From: Proteiniphilum sp. UBA4084
Lineage (GTDB): Bacteria > Bacteroidota > Bacteroidia > Bacteroidales > Dysgonomonadaceae
Reading direction: 5' to 3'
Assembly: GCA_002383605.1 (NCBI GenBank)
Contig: DFYK01000038.1
Coordinates: forward strand, 1,874 to 11,937
DNA: 10,064 bases
Below the pieces are notes generated by a model. It did not search any database. It saw only the letters and a list, made by a program, of their open reading frames with translations, and was not told where the DNA came from. The translations under genes and the position numbers were made by a program. Position 1 is the first letter of the stretch, and each line of letters starts with the position of its first letter. Below, in pieces: positions 1 through 5,361 of this stretch.

Positions 1-10
1 AGGGAAATAG

Positions 11-178
11 ATTTCAGCTTTAATAAAATTGCTTGAAGAGGGTAAAATTGCTTATACAAAAGCGGGAAAACACCGACGTATTAAGTATGAGGATGTGATT
101 AATTCTAAGAAAAAATGGAGTAATCATATTTTTGACGAATGGATAGATTTTCAACCGTACATTCATCCAATTATTTGA
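11..178 (+). pseudogene. Remnant of excisionase-type antitoxin fused to PIN-toxin fragment
   Basis: The frame ending at the TGA at 176-178 reads ISALIKLLEEGKIAYTKAGK and then HRRIKYEDVINSKKK. This matches the C-terminal half of the excisionase/MerR-like HTH domain found in many Bacteroidetes antitoxins, where LLEEGKI and the HRR(I/V) turn are hallmarks. The next residues, KWSNHIFDEWIDF, resemble an internal PIN-toxin motif of the type W-S-x-x-I-x-x-E-W, which normally lies well inside the downstream toxin gene. The simplest reading is an internal deletion that joined the antitoxin directly to the toxin. An in-frame TAG at 8-10 interrupts the frame just before the homology, and the Arg expected in the ISR turn is missing, so the upstream part is broken too. 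The antitoxin assignment is fairly firm; the PIN assignment rests on a short motif. The piece beyond position 1 is not visible. Confidence 0.55.
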
Positions 179-189
179 ATTTTGTGTTG

Positions 190-197
190 TAGCTTTG
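190..197 (+). promoter_or_regulatory. Putative -7 promoter element of gmd
   Basis: TAGCTTTG matches the Bacteroidetes sigma-ABfr -7 consensus TAnnTTTG and lies 26 bases upstream of the gmd start codon, giving a short A-rich leader. No TTTG box is present at the usual 19-21 base distance, so the -33 element is poor. This is a pattern match only. Confidence 0.4.
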
Positions 198-223
198 TGG
201 GGTCTTAAATAAAATCAAGAAAA

Positions 224-1276
224 ATGGGAAAAACAGCGTTGATTACCGGAATCACGGGACAGGACGGCTCGTACCTGTCGGAGTTCCTGCTCGAAAAGGG
301 ATATGAGGTGCACGGACTGATGCGCCGCTCCAGCTCTTTCAATACGGGTCGCATTGAACATCTTTATCTGGACGAGTGGGTGCGCGACATGCACCAGAAG
401 CGGCTGATTAACCTGCACTACGCGGACATGACCGACTCGAGCTCACTAATACGGGTGATCCAGACCATCAAGCCGGACGAGATATACAACCTGGCGGCAC
501 AGAGCCACGTGAAGGTGAGCTTCGACGTGCCGGAATACACCGCCGAGGTGGATGCTGTGGGCACACTGCGGCTGCTGGAGGCGGTGAGAATATTGGGGCT
601 GGAGAAGAAAACACGTATCTATCAGGCATCGACATCGGAACTCTTCGGACTGGTGCAGGAGGTACCACAAAGGGAGACGACGCCCTTCTACCCGCGCAGC
701 CCTTACGGTGTGGCGAAGCTCTACGGATTCTGGATCACGAAGAACTACCGTGAATCATACGGCATGTTCGCGGTGAACGGCATTCTCTTTAATCACGAGA
801 GCGAACGGCGGGGTGAGACCTTCGTGACACGGAAGATCACCATTGCGGCGGCACGGATTGCACACGGACTGCAGGATAAGCTGTATCTGGGGAATCTGGA
901 TGCGAAACGCGACTGGGGCTATGCACCGGACTATGTGGAGTGCATGTGGCTGATGCTGCAGCACGACACGCCGGAGGATTTCGTGATTGCCACGGGTGAG
1001 ATGCATTCAGTACGGGAGTTCTGTACACTGGCTTTCTCAGCAGCGGGTATCGACCTGCGATGGGAAGGTGAGGGTGTGAATGAAAAGGGAATGGATGTGG
1101 CTACCGGCAAGGTGCTGGTGGAGGTCGATCCGAAATATTTCAGGCCTGCCGAAGTAGAGCAGCTGCTGGGAGATCCGACGAAGGCGAGGACGCTGCTGGG
1201 GTGGAACCCGACGAGGACGTCGTTCCAGGAACTGGTGAGAAGGATGATGAAACATGATTTGGATAAGGTGAAGTAG
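224..1276 (+). CDS. gmd: GDP-mannose 4,6-dehydratase
   Basis: This short-chain dehydrogenase/reductase enzyme converts GDP-D-mannose to GDP-4-keto-6-deoxy-mannose in the cytoplasm. It is the first committed step towards GDP-L-fucose and related deoxysugars for capsule, O-antigen and protein glycans. The 350-residue length is normal for the family. The Rossmann motif GITGQDG is at residues 9-15. The catalytic set is T137 and E139 in STSELFG plus Y161-x3-K165, each offset by five from the E. coli residues T132, E134, Y156 and K160. The segment GETFVTRKIT (197-206) is also typical. The ATG at 224 places the glycine motif at the expected distance from the N-terminus and follows an A-rich leader. 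The natural partner fcl lies downstream on the same strand, but 453 bases of repeat DNA separate the two. Only 3 bases separate its stop codon from the first repeat unit. Confidence 0.97.
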   Translation: MGKTALITGITGQDGSYLSEFLLEKGYEVHGLMRRSSSFNTGRIEHLYLDEWVRDMHQKRLINLHYADMTDSSSLIRVIQTIKPDEIYNLAAQSHVKVSFDVPEYTAEVDAVGTLRLLEAVRILGLEKKTRIYQASTSELFGLVQEVPQRETTPFYPRSPYGVAKLYGFWITKNYRESYGMFAVNGILFNHESERRGETFVTRKITIAAARIAHGLQDKLYLGNLDAKRDWGYAPDYVECMWLMLQHDTPEDFVIATGEMHSVREFCTLAFSAAGIDLRWEGEGVNEKGMDVATGKVLVEVDPKYFRPAEVEQLLGDPTKARTLLGWNPTRTSFQELVRRMMKHDLDKVK

Positions 1277-1279
1277 GGG

Positions 1280-1344
1280 TCAGGATTCAGGTATCAGGTG
1301 TCAGGTGTCAGCTCTCGGTAGTGGGATGTTGATAGGAACAGCGG
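1280..1344. repeat. Composite repeat copy A, left module
   Basis: Starting three bases after the gmd stop codon, degenerate TCAGGATTCAG / TCAGGTG units run to about 1312. The box GGTAGTGGGATGTTG (1317-1331) follows, then seven variable bases, then CAGCGG (1339-1344). The same order and spacing recur at 6754-6873 and 9771-9896. About 27 bases later the large palindrome of this element begins. Confidence 0.8.
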
Positions 1345-1371
1345 TAAGGGAAAGAGCGATCAACACATCAA

Positions 1372-1530
1372 GTTTTCCGGCGTGTTTCTCGTCTGTCCTT
1401 ATTCTTTGACCTGTCGTCGTCTCGGTTTCTAAAAGAGAAGAAGTCGCTTCGCTCAACTTCTCTTTTTACGAAACCTTCGCCGGACAGGTACCCAAAGAAT
1501 AATGAAGGACTTCGCTACACACCGGAAAAC
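1372..1530. repeat. Large imperfect palindrome, copy A
   Basis: This is a nested inverted repeat of about 159 bp centred near 1449-1451. Matching arms from outside to inside are GTTTTCCGG (1372-1380) with CCGGAAAAC (1522-1530), ATTCTTTG (1401-1408) with CAAAGAAT (1493-1500), ACCTGTC (1409-1415) with GACAGGT (1483-1489), GGTTTC (1424-1429) with GAAACC (1470-1475), and AAAAGAGAAG (1431-1440) with CTTCTCTTTT (1457-1466). All arm pairs share one centre within about 3 bases, so this is a single long hairpin. The innermost stem has an A-tract before and a T-tract after it, so it could terminate transcription in both directions. A second copy begins near 9944. It shows no convincing protein-coding content. 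Confidence 0.85.
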
Positions 1531-1542
1531 ATAGAGGTCTCA

Positions 1543-1622
1543 AAGTCTTGAAGTTCAGAAGTCTTGAACTCCAGAAGTCCAGAACTCCAGAAGTCTTGAA
1601 GCCCGGAAGCCCGAAGTCCCGG
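1543..1622. repeat. Degenerate AGAAGTC/TTGAACTCC tandem repeat
   Basis: Short imperfect units alternate here. AGAAGTCTTGAA occurs at 1557-1568 and 1589-1600, with a near copy at 1543-1553, interleaved with CCAGAAGTCC, AGAACTCC and GAAGCCCGG variants. The units are close to self-complementary (GAAGTCTTGA), so the block could also fold. I see no coding function. Together with its neighbours it fills the gap between gmd and fcl. Confidence 0.75.
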
Positions 1623-1669
1623 GAAATACACTCAATGCAATCTCAAAAATTGTCGATCTCTCATCAAAA

Positions 1670-1709
1670 AGCTGAATCCTGAAAGCTGAAAGCTGAATCC
1701 TGAATCCTA
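1670..1709. repeat. Inverted copy of the TCAGGATTCAGC tandem repeat
   Basis: GCTGAATCCTGA-type units are the reverse complement of the TCAGGATTCAGC units just after gmd. The gmd-fcl spacer is therefore bounded by the same repeat in opposite orientations (1280-1312 and 1670-1709), like terminal inverted repeats, with the palindrome between them. The array ends 20 bases upstream of the fcl start codon. Confidence 0.75.
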
Positions 1710-1729
1710 ACAACTAAAAATTAATTTGA

Positions 1730-2797
1730 ATGGACAAAGACGCAAAAATATACGTGGCCGGACACCGGGGACTGGTGGGCTCGGCGATCTGGAACAATCT
1801 GAAACAAAAGGGGTATTCCAACCTGATAGGGCGGACGCACAGTGAGCTGGACCTGATGAGCAGCGTGGCAGTGACTCGCTTCTTTGAAGAGGTGAAGCCG
1901 GAGTATGTGTTTCTGGCTGCGGCGCACGTGGGCGGTATCGTGGCAAACAATACCTACAGGGCCGATTTCATTTATCGGAATCTGCAGATACAAAATAATG
2001 TGATCGGGGAGAGCTGGCGCCACGGCGTGAAGAAGCTGCTCTTCCTGGGAAGCACCTGCATCTACCCGAAGGAGGCGCCGCAGCCCATGCGGGAGGATTC
2101 GCTGCTGACGGGCCCGCTGGAGTATACCAACGAACCGTACGCCATCGCCAAGATCGCGGGGCTGAAGATGTGCGAGAGCTTCAACCTGCAGTACGGCACC
2201 AACTTCATTGCGGTGATGCCGACCAACCTGTATGGCCCGAATGACAACTTCGACCTGGAACGGAGTCATGTGCTGCCGGCGATGATCCGCAAGATACATC
2301 TGGCCAAAAGCCTGTCAGAACAGGATTGGGACGCGCTGCGGAGGGATCTGGACCGGCGGCCGGTGGAAGGCGTGACGGGCAGCGGGACGAGGGAGGAGAT
2401 CATCGGTCTGCTTAAAAAATATGGAATCACGGAAGAGGGACTGTCGCTCTGGGGTACGGGCACGCCGCTGCGCGAGTTCCTCTGGAGCGAGGAGATGGCC
2501 GATGCCTGCGTCTTCATCATGGAACGGGTGGATTTTGCCGATCTGAAGGGAATGGGTGCGGAGGTGCGCAACTGCCACATCAACATTGGTACGGGCAAGG
2601 AAATCAGCATTCGCGACCTGGCTTTTCTGATTAAAGAGATCATTGGTTACAGGGGTGAGATTTCTTTCGATGCATCGAAACCGGACGGCACGCTGCGCAA
2701 GCTGACGGATGTGACCAAACTGCACAGCCTGGGCTGGCACCATTCCATTAAAATTGAAGAGGGGGTGCAGCGGATGGTCGAGTGGTATTTGCAATAA
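1730..2797 (+). CDS. fcl: GDP-L-fucose synthase
   Basis: This bifunctional epimerase/reductase takes the Gmd product, GDP-4-keto-6-deoxymannose, to GDP-L-fucose using NADPH in the cytoplasm. The NADP-binding motif GHRGLVG is at residues 11-17. The catalytic residues line up with E. coli at +1: S108 and C110 in GSTCIYPK, Y137-x3-K141, and H180 in LERSHVLPA. At 355 residues it is longer than the ~321-residue E. coli enzyme. The extra material is an internal segment at about residues 194-232 (from SLSEQDW to KKYGI), which is a recurrent feature of Bacteroidetes homologues and does not look like damage. The ATG at 1730 fits the motif position. No clear TAnnTTTG box precedes it, so it may depend on read-through from gmd or on a promoter inside the repeat DNA. 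Confidence 0.97.
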   Translation: MDKDAKIYVAGHRGLVGSAIWNNLKQKGYSNLIGRTHSELDLMSSVAVTRFFEEVKPEYVFLAAAHVGGIVANNTYRADFIYRNLQIQNNVIGESWRHGVKKLLFLGSTCIYPKEAPQPMREDSLLTGPLEYTNEPYAIAKIAGLKMCESFNLQYGTNFIAVMPTNLYGPNDNFDLERSHVLPAMIRKIHLAKSLSEQDWDALRRDLDRRPVEGVTGSGTREEIIGLLKKYGITEEGLSLWGTGTPLREFLWSEEMADACVFIMERVDFADLKGMGAEVRNCHINIGTGKEISIRDLAFLIKEIIGYRGEISFDASKPDGTLRKLTDVTKLHSLGWHHSIKIEEGVQRMVEWYLQ

Positions 2798-2868
2798 ATA
2801 TTTTGAATTATGTAGAAGAAACATTATTTTTGTACGACATAATATTTGCATTCGTATTTGTGCAAGAA

Positions 2869-2969
2869 AATCGTATGAAATGAGCAGAAGAATCATTCAC
2901 ACAAAAAAACAGGACTAAAAGCGAATTCCATACGGCACCTTGAAAATAAAAATTTTAATCGTATGAAAT
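2869..2969 (+). repeat. 13-bp direct repeat framing the ATPase leader
   Basis: AATCGTATGAAAT occurs at 2869-2881 and again at 2957-2969, where it contains the ATPase start codon; the two copies are 88 bases apart. The first copy would give only the two-codon frame ATG AAA TGA. It could be a small duplication, an insertion scar or a leader element. The rest of the 165-base gap after fcl is AT-rich. It contains a loose promoter-like TAATATTTG at 2840-2848, one base longer than the consensus spacing. Confidence 0.5.
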
Positions 2970-4321
2970 TCGTAGACAGGACAGAAGAACAAAAACGGCT
3001 TGTTACAACTTTAAAAAGTACACCCGCTTCATTTATCGTAGTTTATGGGCGCCGTCGAGTAGGAAAGTCCACTCTAATAAAAAAAGTACTTTCCTCTGAC
3101 GACGTGTACTATATGGCCGACCAAACAGAACGTCCCCATCAAATTGAGCTGCTTGCTAAAGAAATAGGATTGCAGTTTGAAGGTTTCGACCGGGTAATTT
3201 ATCCGGATTGGGAAGCATTGTTCGAAGCGCTTAATTTTCGCATAACAGCGCATTTCACATTATGTTTGGACGAGTTCCCCTATCTGGCAAAAAGTTCACC
3301 CGAACTCCCTTCTCTGTTACAAAAAATGATTGATGCCAAAACACTTAAATTTAATCTGATTATTTGTGGTTCATCGCAGCAATTAATGCAGGGATTGGTC
3401 CTTGACAGTACTTCACCGCTGTATGGACGTGCCAATCAGGTATTAAAGATTTCACCGATGAATATAAAATATCTTCGTGAACAATTAAGCTGTTCACCTG
3501 AAGAAGTCGTTGAAGAATATGCCGTATGGGGTGGTGTGCCACGTTACTGGGAAATACGTTTGCAGAGTAATTCGTTAAAGGAAGCCATTTATTTTAATTT
3601 GCTCAGTGCACAGGGAATTTTATACGAAGAGCCTTACCGACTGTTTATTGACGATATGCGGGACATTGTTCAGGCATCGACTTTGCTATCCATTATCGGA
3701 AATGGGGTGAACAGGATTTCCGAGATTGCCGCCAGGGCGAATAAACCTGCCACGAGCCTTTCAGGGCCATTGGATAAACTTATCACGTTGGGTTATATTG
3801 AACGCGAGATACCATTTGGTGACAATCCTAAAAATAGTAAAAAGGGGCTATATAAAGTGTCTGATCCTTTCATGAATTTTTATTTTCGTTTTATTGTTCC
3901 AAACCGCTCTTTGATTGAGTTGGGACGCACCGACGCAGTAATGGAAGAAATACGGACAAGTTTCCAAAGCTATGTGGCCTGGCATTGGGAAAATTTGTGT
4001 CGCAAAGCTATTAGCGGTCAGATATTTATGGGAGAAAGATATGGATTGGCATCGCGCTGGTGGGGAAATATTTCACGGGATGAACAAATGGAATTGGATG
4101 TTGTAGCTGAGTCAATGGATAGAAAAAGTTTATTGGTGGGCGAATGTAAATGGTCTGGAAATGAAAATACGGAAAGGTTAATTAAAAGGCTGACCGAAAA
4201 AAGTGAAAAACTTCCTTTCGCAAAAAACAAAAAAATTGTACCCGTCCTGTTCCTTAAAAATAGTAAGAAATTGGCAGAAAATATCCTATTGCCGCAACAT
4301 GTAATTGAGATGATTGAATGA
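2963..4321 (+). CDS. Solitary ATPase with C-terminal DUF234 nuclease-like domain
   Basis: The 452-residue protein has an N-terminal P-loop ATPase domain of the archaeal ATPase_2 type. Walker A is GRRRVGKST (residues 29-37), Walker B is LCLDEF with D103/E104, and CGSS at 135-138 is a likely sensor. A winged-helix-like middle part follows (about 240-300), then a C-terminal DUF234 region. That region contains ELDVVA (D379) and GECKW (E394, K396), spaced like a PD-(D/E)xK nuclease core. Members of this family are common as scattered single genes in archaea and Bacteroidetes, and their cellular role is not established. Codon use is clearly richer in A and T than in the flanking genes, which suggests separate origin or recent transfer. 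It has no partner gene. Its stop codon lies 10 bases from the broken end of a transporter gene on the other strand, so it may have arrived with the event that destroyed that gene. Confidence 0.88.
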   Translation: MKFVDRTEEQKRLVTTLKSTPASFIVVYGRRRVGKSTLIKKVLSSDDVYYMADQTERPHQIELLAKEIGLQFEGFDRVIYPDWEALFEALNFRITAHFTLCLDEFPYLAKSSPELPSLLQKMIDAKTLKFNLIICGSSQQLMQGLVLDSTSPLYGRANQVLKISPMNIKYLREQLSCSPEEVVEEYAVWGGVPRYWEIRLQSNSLKEAIYFNLLSAQGILYEEPYRLFIDDMRDIVQASTLLSIIGNGVNRISEIAARANKPATSLSGPLDKLITLGYIEREIPFGDNPKNSKKGLYKVSDPFMNFYFRFIVPNRSLIELGRTDAVMEEIRTSFQSYVAWHWENLCRKAISGQIFMGERYGLASRWWGNISRDEQMELDVVAESMDRKSLLVGECKWSGNENTERLIKRLTEKSEKLPFAKNKKIVPVLFLKNSKKLAENILLPQHVIEMIE

Positions 4322-4331
4322 AAAAAATCTA

Positions 4332-4427
4332 TTACCGCTCCCACATCTCGGTTAAAAACAGGAGATAGAGTCCCCTCGGATGTCCAAACAGATCGGGATG
4401 TTGCGGTGTGGTAGTTGCTTCTTTCAT
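4332..4427 (-). pseudogene. 5' remnant of POT-family peptide transporter
   Basis: Reading the minus strand from the ATG at 4427 gives 31 residues, MKEATTTPQHPDLFGHPRGL followed by YLLFLTEMWER, and then TAA TAG. The string HP(R/K)GLYLLF-TEMWER is the hallmark N-terminus of proton-dependent oligopeptide transporters (POT/PTR2), which normally continue with F-S-(F/Y)-Y-G and about 450-500 more residues. The break falls just after the Arg of the signature and 10 bases from the ATPase stop codon. I do not find the rest of the transporter between fcl and the ATPase, so it was lost and not merely split. The remnant has the same orientation as ablA-ablB and lies downstream of them, so it may once have been part of that transcription unit. 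Confidence 0.8.
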
Positions 4428-4433
4428 ACAAAC

Positions 4434-4518
4434 TTATTTTAATTCTTCACTGATAGCATCAAGCAGGTCCTTCCCTTAGTTTTTCAAAATGGATGCTTAC
4501 CAAGAATGGATGATTCAT
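4434..4518 (-). pseudogene. Small frameshifted ORF downstream of ablB
   Basis: On the minus strand an ATG at 4518, seven bases after the ablB stop codon, gives MNHPFLVSIHFEKLREG before an early stop in that frame. A one-base shift in the GGGAAGGACC stretch (about 4470) continues as KDLLDAISEELK and ends at the TAA at 4434-4436, seven bases before the ATG of the transporter remnant. The joined 29-residue product reads like a sensible small protein or the two ends of a decayed one. I do not recognise the family. The frameshift is inferred from how well the two halves join and could instead be a sequencing error. Confidence 0.35.
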
Positions 4519-4524
4519 TTTTTT

Positions 4525-5361
4525 TTATAAGTGCTTGTAATACAGATTCATGCTCTCGATGCGGCCTGAGATATGGGTGTTGTTGATGAAGGTGCCGGCA
4601 TAGTGATATCCGGACCGGAGAAAGGTTTTGTTCATGGGGACGGAGGCGAGCCGTGCGATGGTGTAGAGTGTTCGTATGCCTTGTTGCTGCATGGCATGCT
4701 CCATCGTATGGAGCAGCAGGCAGGAGAGGCTGTGCCCTGTATGTGTTTCGTGGGTCGCAAAATCAGTCATCTCGGCACTTTTCGTTTCGAAGTCGATATC
4801 GGCTGAGGAGAGGGCAGCCAGCTGATCTCCCCTGAAGGCGCCGAAGTATTGCACATCGTCCTCCATCATCTTTGCAATATATGCGGGATCATAGATGGGA
4901 AACGGGTAGCTCAGAAATACCCGGGCGTACAGGTCTGCAATCTGACCTGCATGGTCCTGCTCCAGCTGCCTGACAGTGTAGGCAGCCGTCTTTTGACTGA
5001 ACTCCTTCGGGTGCAGTGTTTCGGACAGGAGCTGTTGGAAGCGCCGCAGCTCCTCTTCGGGCCTGGTTGCCAGTCGTGCGGGATCGTTAAAACGGGAGAG
5101 GAAAAGTGCATCGTCCCCGTTGTCATAAAAACGCGGTATCTCTCCCTCGGTGATGAATCCCTTCGCGAGGAACGGGGGAGCGAGGCTCCGGGGTACCTTG
5201 CAGAACAGCTTTGAATAGTGTTCCGTATCAGTGAGCACCTCCAGCCGTTGTAACACCGCCGCGAGGTCTTCCTGCTTCAGCTTCATCAGGTAGACCCTGT
5301 CGTTGAGCTTCCCGTGCTGAATGACCGAGCCGCTGCCGATTTGTTCAATGGTATCACTCAT
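4525..5361 (-). CDS. ablB: Beta-lysine N6-acetyltransferase
   Basis: This GNAT-family enzyme acetylates the epsilon-amino group of beta-lysine with acetyl-CoA. The product, N-epsilon-acetyl-beta-lysine, is a compatible solute known from methanogenic archaea and found in some bacteria. The 278-residue protein has a family-specific N-terminal half and a GNAT domain at about 128-275. Typical family strings are AEMTDFAT (196-203), TLYTIARLASVPMN (231-244) and the C-terminal NNTHISGRIESMNLYY (260-275). The acetyl-CoA loop reads ETHTGHSL (205-212), so the second glycine of the usual (R/Q)xxGx(G/A) pattern is replaced by Ser. The start ATG at 5361 overlaps the end of ablA by eight bases (ATGAGTGA), implying translational coupling. 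The ablA neighbour makes the assignment firm. Its 3' side leads into two decayed ORFs with no clear terminator. Confidence 0.92.
   Translation of the reverse strand: MSDTIEQIGSGSVIQHGKLNDRVYLMKLKQEDLAAVLQRLEVLTDTEHYSKLFCKVPRSLAPPFLAKGFITEGEIPRFYDNGDDALFLSRFNDPARLATRPEEELRRFQQLLSETLHPKEFSQKTAAYTVRQLEQDHAGQIADLYARVFLSYPFPIYDPAYIAKMMEDDVQYFGAFRGDQLAALSSADIDFETKSAEMTDFATHETHTGHSLSCLLLHTMEHAMQQQGIRTLYTIARLASVPMNKTFLRSGYHYAGTFINNTHISGRIESMNLYYKHL

Noticed and set aside
1721..2299. Minus-strand open frame of 192 codons inside fcl
   Set aside because: It lies opposite the conserved catalytic half of fcl and reads as low-complexity His/Arg/Leu-rich sequence with no recognisable domain.
2309..2425. 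Extra segment in GDP-fucose synthase as a sign of insertion or frameshift
   Set aside because: The frame is continuous, catalytic residues on the N-terminal side keep normal spacing, and Bacteroidetes homologues commonly carry this segment.
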